A stretch of DNA of 13,500 nucleotides, from positions 12,686,342 to 12,699,841 of the forward strand of contig NC_135549.1 of assembly GCF_964340395.1 (NCBI RefSeq). The letters run 5' to 3'. Of the stretch, positions 1-9,096 are shown in pieces (position 1 is the first letter of the stretch; every line of letters begins with the position of its first letter). The stretch comes from Glandiceps talaboti. Taxonomy: Eukaryota; Hemichordata; Enteropneusta; Spengelidae. A model generated the notes under the pieces. It ran no database searches. It had not been told where the DNA came from and saw only the letters and a program-made list of their open reading frames with translations. The translations under genes and the position numbers were made by a program.

Positions 1-799
1 TATAAGGATTTCATACATGGTGAAAGTCAAAATTCTATTAAACATCAGGATGATATAGTATGCAAGTTTAGTTTGACGTATGTAAAACATGGGGGCCTTG
101 GTTCATTAAATTCTATTTATAAACAATGTAACTTAACAACTTTGGAATGGGAAATCCCATTTTCGTAATCAACATGTGTGTTTTTCTCATAGACTGGTTG
201 TCAAATAAAGGTGTCATTTAAACGCCAACAACACATTCATTTTGAAATGTTGTTTGTTTTGATCTTGTCAACTCTTGAGCTGTAGCCTGGATATCAGCTC
301 TCGATCAACATTGACTCAAGTAACAGGAAGGTCATAGGGCATTAATAACATCACTGTCAGTCCTTGAATGAACCCAGAGGTCATATCACAAATCTTAAAG
401 CATGCTTTTCACTGCTATCATTTGATAACTGTTCAGGGTGAGAGACCTTGACAAAAATAACAGAGCTGGAGTAAAACCCCTATATAAGATTTTAGGGTTT
501 TATCAAGTCTGATTAACCTTACATCCTGTTTATAAACTAGTACCACAGAGTACTAGTATACAGATCATGGCAATCAATTTTTTTGATTGGTGGTAGAGAG
601 ATGATACACTCTTGAGACCAATCTCAACAATTAACACATCTACATTTGTCAGATAATTTGATGTGAATGAGTGATTAGTGGTCACACAAATACACTCTAT
701 TGAAATGATTTCCTTTCTAGACCTGTAGACATAATAGTTGTATTAACAAACTAATCAGCTTCAATGTTTTCTTCTTTCTCTCTCATTGAGTTTATTTCA

Positions 800-824
800 C
801 CCAACCCCACCCCACCCCACCCCT
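800..824. repeat. (CCCCA)n tract
   Basis: A short run of CCCCA-type repeats, C-rich on the plus strand, lies in the filamin intron. On the sense (minus) strand it reads as GGGGT repeats, which could form a G-quadruplex in the pre-mRNA. Confidence 0.85.
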
Positions 825-1323
825 TCCATCCTTTCCCACCAAAGATGTCCATGTCTCTATAGACTTATTGTGATAAAAAAAATTATAAGTTTTCACTCCC
901 AATCATTATGCTTTCTCCCACTACATAGTGTGCACCACTCTCATGACAAATTCTGGAACATCAACTAAATGTATTCAAAATGCTTATTTTTTCAATACTT
1001 AGGTGCTTTTCAGTCATTAGAAGTTACAACTAAAAGCTTGAATCAACGAACTTTACAGAATAAAGACTGTAGACTGCCCCAAGGTACGTTTCAAAGGTAA
1101 ACGTACTCATAAACAATTGCATAGGTGTACTGAATGCAGCCCATATATTTCTATGAAAGGGTTCTTTCATTAGAGTCAACCTGTAACCGATATAACCTAG
1201 TGCCTACAACGAATTCCGAGTGGCGTATAGTTTGGGTCAAAATGCAGTTAAATTATTTCAAGCTACTAAATCAGAGATAATAGCAACAGCTTTTCCATGG
1301 TTTGACCCTATATATAGTCTTGG

Positions 1324-1336
1324 AGGTCAGGGGTCA
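1324..1336 (+). promoter_or_regulatory. DR1-type nuclear receptor repeat
   Basis: AGGTCA and GGGTCA lie in direct orientation with a one-base spacer. This is the arrangement bound by RXR heterodimers, HNF4 and COUP-TF families. It lies deep in the filamin intron; no function can be shown from sequence. Confidence 0.3.
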
Positions 1337-1570
1337 CTTATTAAGCCACACACACCCTGCAGCTTTGTCCACACTTTGTAGAACCCACAGCTGTTCATTA
1401 AAACACCTTGAAACTGACAGCTTCAGAACTGTTTTAATGCAGATTCAATGTCACATCTTCCCTTGATATATTATGGCCATTCTCAACTAATCCACATTCC
1501 CATCCTGAAGCTTCCAAGGATGACATATTTTAACATCAATGTTGTGCTTCCATCCCCTCCCGAGCCACGC

Positions 1571-1761
1571 TTCTCTCTCTCTTATCTCTCTCAAACTCTC
1601 TCTCTCTCTGTCTGTCTCAAACTCTCTATCTCTCTCTATCTCTGATCCCTCTCTCAAACTCTCCCCCTCGCTCTCTCCCCATCTCTCTCTCTATCTCTCT
1701 CAAACTCACTCTCTCTCTCTATCTCTCTCTATCTCTCAAACTCTCTCAAACTCTCTCAAAA
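1571..1761. repeat. CT/GA-rich imperfect microsatellite with recurring TCTCAAAC
   Basis: About 190 bases are almost purely pyrimidine on the plus strand, interrupted by a recurring TCTCAAAC word. On the filamin sense strand this is a long GA-rich purine tract in the intron. Mirror-like purine tracts of this kind can form triplex DNA in vitro; no function is claimed. Confidence 0.9.
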
Positions 1762-2582
1762 CAGACACTCTTTTATCATTCACATAGAGGACAATCACCT
1801 AGACATAATATATAAGTTGAGCAAATGTTCAAAATTCTACATGTATATACAATACTTTTGGTATGTCAAGTATCCCTTTCCCTCAAAGCAATGGTCAATC
1901 TGGTGACTATGCATACGGTGGACACAGTTCATGCTCTACTTCACAACAATGGAGTTATCCAACCATTACTTGATAAAAACAGTTCCATAATTGTTACATT
2001 TTGAGCAAGCAATTTCACGTCTACCTAAGGATTCAAAAAGGGGATAGATATTTATGGGAAGAGGTTGTCGTGTGACCTCTAAAGTGCAAAAAAAAGAACA
2101 AGACTTCTATTCTTGGCAAACTGTCTTCTCATTCATCTTCTAAAATATTCTGAATCTAAACTGTAGTACATGGAACTTAATTTATTGTTCTTTTGTTACA
2201 CTAACATGAAAATTCCTGTTTTTGTAACTTTTACCATACATCATAAATTTACCACATTGAATGATTGAACTATGTTAACTTTGTAGCTAGACAAAATTTA
2301 GTTCACTAGAAAACAAAAAAAAATTATTTTTTTCCATTTGGATGCTCAATTTAACACAAAACATTGAGATAGGACATTTTGTCCATATGTCTTGTCTTGT
2401 ATTTGTAAGTAAGGAGGTTTCATTAATACAAGAAACTGTAAACATGGCAAAATAAAATTTGTTTGCGAACAACAAAAGTACGCTGTTTATTGTAACAATT
2501 CCAACAGAAAGATAACCTGACCCCCTTTATAACACCATCTCGCTTTTCTTCCCCAGGTCAACAGGGATTTGCTAAGGATTGG

Positions 2583-2592
2583 CCTTATATGG
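2583..2592. promoter_or_regulatory. CArG box CCTTATATGG in the intron
   Basis: This is an exact CC[A/T]6GG match within the filamin intron, about 4.4 kb downstream of the exon. SRF sites in first introns are known for several cytoskeletal and muscle genes. Taken alone, this match could be chance. Confidence 0.3.
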
Positions 2593-2871
2593 ACATCTAC
2601 ATATGAGTTACTGGGTTCATGAAACTTGGTTGCTTTCTATAAAGGTCAAAGGAAACACAACCTCCACATGTCAGAATGTCGTGGAAACTGTAACCTGAAC
2701 ACCCAGTATGAAATTTAATAATACTGTCATCATACCAAGATAACCACACAAATAATTTATGATTTGGTCATTTACAAGTGTGCACAAACAGATTGTTGGA
2801 GGGCAACCTCTATGACAGGGAACAAACACAATATAATCCAAATGAGTGAACTCTGATACCTAACTTCCGCT

Positions 2872-2885
2872 GTTACCTAGGTAAC
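2872..2885. promoter_or_regulatory. Perfect palindromic X-box (RFX-like) GTTACCTAGGTAAC
   Basis: The 14-bp sequence is a perfect inverted repeat and fits the RFX consensus GTNRCC-N2-RGYAAC exactly. RFX factors bind such X-boxes and control ciliary genes, among others. It lies in the filamin intron directly before a 22-base T run. By rough base-composition reasoning an exact match is unlikely (well under one) in this window. Function is inferred. Confidence 0.4.
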
Positions 2886-2887
2886 CA

Positions 2888-2909
2888 TTTTTTTTTTTTT
2901 TTTTTTTTT
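2888..2909. repeat. 22-base poly-T run
   Basis: An uninterrupted T run follows the palindromic X-box. It could be the A tail of an ancient retroelement on the minus strand, but no element body is recognisable beside it. Confidence 0.85.
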
Positions 2910-3084
2910 GCCAGACCTCACATAATTGTGAAAATTTTGAAAACATTCATTCAAACTTTGTGGCTATGAATATTTTGACGTCAAATGGATAAATTGTTTA
3001 GATGCTTTTGAAGCTTCTAGAATATACTGAATACTAGCTAGGATAGAGGTGGAGTGGTAATTCTTTTTAAACGTCATATTTTTT

Positions 3085-3223
3085 CTTATGAATGAAAATT
3101 TCTACCCACAGAGTCAAAAAACTGGAAAGAAATCCCAATTTTTTGTTGATGAGATGTCAGTGAAAATTTGAGATTCACTTCCAAGATATTTTTGACTTTT
3201 TTTTGAAATTTTCATTTCATAAG
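3085..3223. repeat. Imperfect inverted repeat in the intron
   Basis: CTTATGAATGAAAATTTC at 3085-3102 pairs with GAAATTTTCATTTCATAAG at 3205-3223, and weaker pairing continues inwards through AGTCAAAAA/TTTTTGACT. It looks like a degraded fold-back element. Because the region is A/T-rich, part of the inner pairing could be chance. Confidence 0.5.
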
Positions 3224-4039
3224 TATGAACCCAGAGAGTCCAAGAACATTCATTCTTGTTTTTCTTTCATCTAACAGTTTTTTGGGGTTTTTTTTTCTAA
3301 AAGTGTACATGTATGAGAATTGTAGCTATGAACAAAACCTTTACCCAAGCACCTTGTAGATGTAGTAGAATTGTAGAACTGTGAATTAACGAACAATCTT
3401 AACACCGCACTATTTCTAACAACAAGATGATTGAAATCTTGACAGTCAGTTAAATTCACAACAACTGACTATAAGCTGTAACACTATGCCAGGTTTAGAT
3501 TCACACAACACACACTATTTAAATCTCAAAGTGGAAGAGAATTTTCTTGGAATGTCCAATTTACTGACTATACTTCTGATGGTGCTGTCAAATTTACTGA
3601 CTACTTCTAGCATTGCTGCTACATACCTTCCTTTGGGGATTGTTTTTTTTTTGTACAGCTAATGTATAATGACATTGGAAAACACCTTGGTGTAGGTACA
3701 AGTCTTCCAAAAGGCTGACTCACAATAAAAGGATGTTTAGTTTTTTTCTAAACAAACAAACAAACTTTCAACAGTAAGTTACTTTGTTCATCAGGCATTG
3801 GATAGCGTCAAACAAAGACCCTGTGGTTACAAACTGGTAATAACAAATTTACATAGCTATTTCCCTTTTAAAACAATACACATAAAGTTTTAACAACATA
3901 ACAAAACGCCATTTTTGTCCTTGATACAAGGAGACTTGTGGCCTTACCCCCTAAATTGTAAAGGCGATGCAGGCTTAGTTTAATACTAGTGGGTTTGGCC
4001 CTATAGGGAGAGTTCACTGAACGCATAAACAGCTACAAA

Positions 4040-4055
4040 AGGTGACTAAAGGTCA
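4040..4055 (+). promoter_or_regulatory. DR4-type nuclear receptor repeat
   Basis: AGGTGA and AGGTCA lie in direct orientation with a four-base spacer, the layout known for thyroid-hormone-receptor or LXR-like heterodimers. The first half-site has one deviation, and the site lies in the intron. Chance occurrence is plausible. Confidence 0.22.
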
Positions 4056-5247
4056 ACTCTATGAGAGTAATTGACAGTAACATTATAGCACTGCAGAGAT
4101 ATAAAAATCTCACCAATGTTCTTGATAAACCCACATGGGTAGAGTCATGGGGCACATTAATACATCCTAACACTAAAGAAGACCCTGGTTGGGACTTTCA
4201 AAAACCCAATGCTAATCATGATATACATGAACAATGCCTGGTTTGTCATCTGACAATGTGTTCTCCTATTCTATTTTTCACATTTTGACAAAACCACTTA
4301 AATTTACAATAGATTTTATGTAAATAGGGAAACACAAGATAATCTGCTTTCAAGTTGAGGTACAGGTTTTTTTTGTGGTGAGTGATCTCCTTTCAGAATT
4401 GTGGTCAAAACAGACTGGTGATTATACTTTTGACAACTGCAGGCTCAGTCTCCTTTCATGACCCCATTGTAAACCACCACATCAAGTTTGACCCTATACC
4501 CCTATTTCTAAGGACAGACAATTCAGACAACACAGAGTGATGGCCTTTCAAATCTGGAAGGTTGACTTCAAGTCAGTTAATGATGCAGAAAGCTTTCTAT
4601 AGAGACACCAATTACAGAAAGGGTGAAGCTTATAAAACAATAATAAACTTGTGGTGGTCTACTAAGCCAAAAGGGACTTATTTGAACATTACCTAGTAAT
4701 TGTGTTCTTCACTTTCCCCACCTAAAAAACATACAACTTGAAATATACTTGACTAAGAATGTTCTTTAGTGAGATACGAGATAAAAGGCTAACAACCTCA
4801 CAATCTCAATGTCACTCTGTATGATATTCATGACAGATGAGGGCAAAAATTACCTAAATCTGAAATATCACTAAATAAACTCAAGACAGCGTTGCATAGT
4901 TTTTCCAAGCCACTGAGTGGTCTACTTTCTAACACTAAATATAATCATTTCTTTAGCAGAAGCTTAAATGATGGATTTCTATAGAAAAAGTAAACTTGAG
5001 TACACGTCTCCTTACTACATTACACTACTGTACAAACACCAGCTTTAGCTTACAACATCAGTATGGCAGTGAAAAATGGCTCAGGCTGCCAGTGAAAATG
5101 GAGAAAATCTGCTGGCACTATTTATGTACTTAATGCCATCTCATCATAAGTACATGTTTGAATTTCACTATTATAGCAATACATCATAGAAAGGGCATAT
5201 AAACTGACCTTCCATATATTAAGTAACACTGTACACCCTCCTGCTTA

Positions 5248-5261
5248 CCCCCCCCCCCCCC
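5248..5261. repeat. 14-base poly-C run
   Basis: An uninterrupted C run in the filamin intron, read as poly-G on the sense strand. The length may be affected by sequencing or assembly error. Confidence 0.85.
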
Positions 5262-6326
5262 ACCTCTAAATCTTTCTTCTTTAATGTTTGCAATTGTTTA
5301 TAGTTGTAATTAAAATGATATTTTCCCAATGAAAGCAAATTTTTGAAGTAAAATTGACATGTCAAGCATTTAAACATCTGTACCCTGGGATATCAAATTT
5401 TACTATCTATCTATGGTCAGAGATTGTAAACAGTGTTAATGGCAGCCATGACATGCAGACAACTAGGATACTGACTGAGTATAAGGCCGCAAATCATCCC
5501 ATAACGAGGTTAGGTACAGGGTCAGGCAAACTTGAGGTAGAAATACAATTGCAACCTTGCATGGTAATGTCTCAAAAAACACAAACTATGTGTATTATTC
5601 ACTGTAGCCTAGTGTAGGGTACTAATCAATGGTTTCAGGAATGGCAAACTGACTCAGCTTTGTGAATGGACCCTGGCATTAATCAATACTTGGTTATGTT
5701 TCCCCACGTAATAGGGGGTATACTGCACTAATCAACACACACACAGACTGAAGGTGTGACACTGTTTACTCCAAGGTCGCTAAAATAGGCCAACAGACTG
5801 ACAATTCATTTCCTGTGACATATACCTAAAGAGTGTAACACATTAACCTTACTAATATTTGACTTAGTACGAAACTAGGTATATTGACAGCCAGATTCCC
5901 TCTCTTCTTTGACTGACAAATTCTATTCAAATTCAATTGAAATGGGACAAGGGTGTGTCATCCATGAAACATGTCTGGGCCTGGCAAAAGCTCTAATATT
6001 CTCACCCTACCTATCTTTAAACACCCTTTCCAGTTAAAATAATGAAACCATCCCCACTATGTGGTGAAACCTTCAACTTCCTCAATAACTTGACACTTGA
6101 AATCAAAAATGCCTTGAGACAAATATCCTACATACATACATGGCTATTGTGTGAGTCACTACCTGGTCCCATATCTAGTATCACATATTTGGAGGCAGCA
6201 CACAAGGATTCTGCTGCAGCTCTAACAATAACTGACTTATATTTCAGCAAATATTTACTCTATATGGATGCATGGGTTTCTCTTCTTTCCATGTTTGAAT
6301 ATGCTGTCCTCCCTGTAAAACAGTTT

Positions 6327-6340
6327 GTTACCATGACAAC
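6327..6340. promoter_or_regulatory. X-box-like motif GTTACCATGACAAC
   Basis: It matches the relaxed X-box pattern RYYNYY-N2-RRNRAC at every position and the stricter RGYAAC right half with one mismatch. It is the first of a tandem pair in the filamin intron, about 700 bases downstream of the exon. Confidence 0.4.
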
Positions 6341-6346
6341 AGTTCT

Positions 6347-6360
6347 GTTGCCATGCGAAC
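6347..6360. promoter_or_regulatory. Second X-box-like motif GTTGCCATGCGAAC
   Basis: It has a consensus left half (GTTGCC), an AT spacer and a right half with one deviation from the relaxed pattern. It starts 20 bases after the start of the preceding motif, so the two lie about two helical turns apart on the same DNA face. Confidence 0.35.
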
Positions 6361-6680
6361 AATTTCTTTCCTGGAGTATCCCTGCCACTTTCCCATTATT
6401 GACTATATGAGTCTAAAAATAGGCATATACTGTGTGAAAGCAAAAGGTTATATGAACAGTTGGATACTGAACAGCCAGCTGACTTTTATAATCTTGAATG
6501 ACACTATTGACACGGTCAGTCTAGCCGTTCCCATGGTTTAGCAGGAGCTACATTTTCCACTGTCTGGGTTTTTTTTCTATACGATTTATTTACACCCTTA
6601 ATAAAAAAAAATGCGAAAAAAACTAAGCATGTTTGTACATCATACGACTGACTTGAAAATACTACTATATACTATACACT

Positions 6681-6694
6681 GCAACCGCCATATT
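6681..6694 (-). promoter_or_regulatory. YY1-like motif (AATATGGCGGTTGC)
   Basis: On the minus strand ATGGCGG sits in a YY1-type context about 340 bases into the intron. YY1 sites are often found just downstream of start sites. The flanks are imperfect, so this is only a candidate. Confidence 0.25.
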
Positions 6695-7027
6695 TTTTAC
6701 TCGATCGATCACACACTCACACGTGTTTAATTTGTAGTATAGGCAAAGGTTACGTTTTGCTATGGTTCCAACACGTCCGAGGGTGACACATGTGGCCTTA
6801 CTAACAATCCGTGGGCCTTTTGGGGTTTTTGCCATCCACTACAGACATACGACCAATGGTTGTCAAATACTCAATTGACAACAGTTCCCACGTCAATGTC
6901 CACTGCCGACCTTACCGGCGAATGAGTAGCAAGGTGAAATTAGCTGACACACCGGCCGTTTCACATCACTCAAATATTTCTTCAATGATTTTCCCCTTTC
7001 CCCCTCTGACTGAAGAATACCAGGCAT

Positions 7028-7035
7028 ACTTACCG
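7028..7035 (-). other. Splice donor ending filamin coding exon 1
   Basis: Read on the minus strand, the exon ends ...AACATCG and the intron begins GTAAGTATG, close to the consensus donor. The break falls after the first base of a codon (phase 1), just after the conserved IKLVNI stretch. Filamin similarity stops exactly here: the open frame beyond ([10 protein letters not shown]...) is intron read-through. The junction is clear from the sequence; its use in mature mRNA is inferred. Confidence 0.92.
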
Positions 7036-7394
7036 ATGTTGACGAGCTTGATGCCTTCATCTTCTAGGAATTTCAGAGCCAATGACACGTTCTCTAACTT
7101 CATCGGTCGCATAGACGGCCGCTTGTTGAAGCGACCAATTCTCTTGTGGGATAGCACCTCGACGAGTGCGATCAGTCGCAAACCATCGCCTAAATCTGTA
7201 TTCAATTCCATAATTGTTTTGTTGGCCACTTTCAGATGTTCGTTGCACCATCTTGTGAAGGTATTCTGTTGAATTCGCTTCCATGGCGCGTCGGCAGCGA
7301 GATCTTTCTCGGCGAGCGGCATTTCTTCTTCCTCTTCGAGCTCTCTCTTCTGAACGAGCTCCTGAGGTTCGTCGTAATCGTCATTATTATTCAT
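7034..7394 (-). CDS. Filamin, first coding exon (N-terminus and most of CH1), partial
   Basis: Filamins are long dimeric actin cross-linkers with two N-terminal CH domains and a rod of Ig-like repeats; they link cortical F-actin to membrane receptors. This exon encodes 120 residues plus one base of the next codon. Residues 1-24 are an acidic, low-complexity leader ending in a Glu run. Residues 25-37 ([14 protein letters not shown] when E24 is counted) closely resemble the stretch before CH1 in vertebrate filamins. CH1 starts near W38. Residues 42-51 ([10 protein letters not shown]) fit the actinin-type actin-binding signature 1, and [15 protein letters not shown] (67-81) and [13 protein letters not shown] (99-111) are core CH1 helices. 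The Ser usual before DGLRLI is Gly69. The start is supported by an in-frame TGA 15 bases upstream and A at -3. The remainder of CH1, CH2 and the rod lie beyond the left edge or in unrecognised exons. Family assignment is firm; the orthologue (A, B or C type) cannot be told. Confidence 0.94.
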
Positions 7395-7535
7395 TGTGGC
7401 AGTATTTATTCAAACCTGTTGAACAATAGAGAGGGGTGTGACTGGCCTTTCGGACGTGCTAACGCTTCCGGTGTTTCCCGGACGAGACGTGATGCTTTAG
7501 TCGAATTTGGGGTGTCCAAAAACCGCTCAGGAACT
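7395..7535 (-). other. Predicted 5' UTR of filamin
   Basis: The stretch between the proposed start site and the ATG contains no upstream ATG on the minus strand, and a TGA at 7412-7410 closes the frame ahead of the start codon. The A at -3 gives a reasonable Kozak context (CCACAATGA). A pyrimidine-rich run followed by CAACAG (CAG at 7418-7416) looks like a weak splice acceptor. The alternative is therefore a separate non-coding first exon further right, as in vertebrate filamin genes. The sequence does not decide between the two. Confidence 0.5.
7464..7472 (-). promoter_or_regulatory. ETS/GABP-type site ACCGGAAGC
   Basis: The minus strand reads ACCGGAAGC, one base from the optimal ETS-family site ACCGGAAGT. 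It lies about 70 bases before the filamin ATG inside the CpG-dense block. ETS sites are typical near start sites of CpG-rich promoters. If transcription starts at 7535 the site lies in the 5' UTR; it would be upstream only if the true start lies closer to the ATG. Confidence 0.4.
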
Positions 7536-7566
7536 GCCTAAAGTCAATTTCAGTAGTTGTATATAT
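7531..7566 (-). promoter_or_regulatory. Candidate core promoter: TATA-like box and initiator
   Basis: The minus strand has TATATAC with its first T at 7565. A GGCAGT match to the BBCABW initiator has its A at 7535, giving the classical spacing of about 30 bases. The pair lies 141 bases before the filamin ATG in CpG-rich sequence. TATA-like words are common in AT-rich DNA, so the spacing and position carry the weight. No transcript evidence is available. Confidence 0.4.
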
Positions 7567-8807
7567 GCAGTCTGGTAGCAATATCAGCAAATGATACTCG
7601 CTTCTGATCAACGACGGATCCTGTAAAATAGGAAATGACAGGAAACACTTTTAAAAGATGTGATGCGTAGGTGAAAGTGTTTCGTGTCTTAGAAGTCGAC
7701 GTCCATGTTTTGCCTCGAAGACAGCAACATGTAGTTTGATGCCAGTGTACAGATAGAGAACCTAGTACGCAATGCTGGGGGCCGGTTAAATCGACTGGTA
7801 TTTATTCCAATCGACGCATTAGATGGGTCTTTTCACTATATACATCACTGCATGACAAGCTGACGCTATCAAATGGGAACCCTCACTTTCTCATTAGCTA
7901 CACCAGCCCTACCCTTATGATTGGCCGTTTTATGAAATCTGATACGATATTGGGCGCATCAGTTCCACACATGGTACTTATCTACGGCTGGCATCATTAT
8001 TGCCATTCAGTTATGGTCAGACACCTACTTCCAAATAAGGCTAAACTCGGATCAGCAGGATAAACTCTCCGTACGTGATTCACTGTTTGTTCTCTGTTCT
8101 CCTGCGCATTCAGCTGATTAAACTCGCTAAAACCACAAAAATTTACCCCTATGTTAACGTGGAAATGGATGTCCCATCCTCATGAAATAAACTAAATGTA
8201 TAGGATGTGCATCATTTATCTAAATTTGGATGCTAACGCGCATAGCAGACCAACGGGAGTGGTGTCCTCATTGCGACCTGCACAATATTATGTCGACCTC
8301 ATCCACAAGCTCTCAATTTCAGTAAATAGCGCCCCCAAATGTGTAATAAATGATGACCGACTGTTTGTTTGTTTGGATGTTCGTTGGGCTTGTCGTAATT
8401 CAATGTACCATGATAATGTATCTTTATATTGAAATGCATGGTTCTATTAAAAATATCAATGTTTTTCTAAATTTTGAAACTAGCCATAATCTATTGTAAA
8501 TCCGCAAACAAGTGACTTTGACCAAGACGTGTAGGCCTCTAACATTTATGTACATGTACAGTAGGCACTAACCTGATAATTAACTTCAAACTTACAAACC
8601 ATAATAAACACTCTTATTTGTTATTAGCATTTACATTTTCATTTTCACCAAGGGTACATGTGGTATTGGGAATTAAATTCTTCTTAATGCATACGTTTCA
8701 CTGTTATCTTATTGGCCATCATGAATATACAATGGACAAGCCAAGTTATTGTCTTTGAACTGAAAATATGGATTATAACCTAGTTGTTCTACATCATGAC
8801 AACCCAT
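7567..8807. other. Filamin upstream region, no gene recognised
   Basis: This unique-looking sequence upstream of the proposed promoter has moderate CpG content (13 in 8221-8820). Apart from the CArG box at 8031-8040 I recognise no gene or repeat. A 78-codon open frame at 8196-8432 has no family features. Confidence 0.6.
8031..8040. promoter_or_regulatory. CArG box CCAAATAAGG upstream of filamin
   Basis: This is an exact match to the SRF consensus CC[A/T]6GG, about 500 bases upstream of the proposed transcription start and 640 from the ATG. Vertebrate filamin A and many actin-cytoskeleton genes are known targets of SRF with MRTF cofactors, so the position is suggestive. About one exact match is expected by chance in a window of this size and composition. 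Confidence 0.4.
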
Positions 8808-8857
8808 GTCTACGTCACTGATATCTGTGGTGGTCTACGTCACTGATATCTGTGGTG
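8808..8857. repeat. 25-bp exact tandem duplication with two CRE-like sites
   Basis: Two identical, adjacent 25-base units (8808-8832 and 8833-8857) each contain TACGTCAC, a variant of the ATF/CREB element whose complement is GTGACGTA. They lie about 1.3 kb upstream of the proposed filamin start. Exact identity suggests recent duplication by slippage or unequal exchange. Regulatory use is inferred. Confidence 0.8.
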
Positions 8858-8932
8858 CTCGGAATACGAGTCCAAACATTCCAGATCGCCATTTTCTTTC
8901 GCGATTGTTCATAAATTACGACTGAGGAGATA

Positions 8933-9096
8933 TGATTATATTATTCCCCGATCTTTTTCTTCATTCACGGAAAATACCCATGACCTAAGGCCTCGTCTAG
9001 TGACTCGTAGTGACTAGGCTCCTTTTAATTAATGGGTCACTCGAGCTGGTATTTTCCTTGCCTGAACGAAGAATAATATTGGGGAATGATACATCA
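8933..9096. repeat. Fold-back (MITE-like) element 1
   Basis: The left arm (8933-8978) and right arm (9048-9096) are imperfect inverted copies of each other, sharing perfect blocks such as GGAAAATACC and ATTCCCC. The pairing continues weakly into the middle, where CTAGTGACT and AGTGACTAG face each other around 8997-9017. There is no coding capacity. The structure suits a small non-autonomous DNA transposon or fold-back repeat. No clear target-site duplication was seen, so the family is unknown. Confidence 0.65.

Larger units (their letters stand above)
1..7033 (-). other. Filamin intron downstream of coding exon 1 (incomplete)
   Basis: The intron runs leftwards from the donor at 7033 past the edge of the window, so it is over 7 kb. 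I looked for the expected continuation of CH1 (an IVDGNLKLILGLIWTLI-like segment on the minus strand) and did not find it. The sequence is AT-rich, full of stops in all frames and poor in CpG. Stretches with nothing recognised apart from the entries listed separately are about 1-530, 830-1320, 1765-2580, 2910-3080, 3225-4035, 4060-5245, 5262-6325 and 6361-6680. Short stem-loops (536-557, 571-589, 3734-3754, 4302-4325) are within what such DNA gives by chance. Confidence 0.85.

Noticed and set aside
2888-2909. Poly-T as the tail of a minus-strand retrotransposon
   Set aside because: No Pol III boxes, reverse transcriptase fragments or target-site duplications are visible beside it.
6042-6410. 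122-codon open frame on the plus strand, the longest not overlapping the filamin exon or a repeat tract
   Set aside because: It lies antisense in the filamin intron in AT-rich, CpG-poor sequence. It shows no domain, repeat or signal pattern that I recognise, and its length is compatible with chance.
1-7033. Second filamin coding exon (end of CH1 and CH2)
   Set aside because: I looked on the minus strand for the DGNLKLILGLIWTLI-type segment and saw no match, so no exon is annotated. A translated search with a filamin profile would settle it.
6811-7272. 153-codon plus-strand open frame across the filamin exon
   Set aside because: It is the antisense shadow of the filamin exon; the minus-strand frame has a clear CH1 domain and splice donor. 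The overlapping frames at 7057-7284 (minus) and 7236-7541 (plus) are shadows as well.
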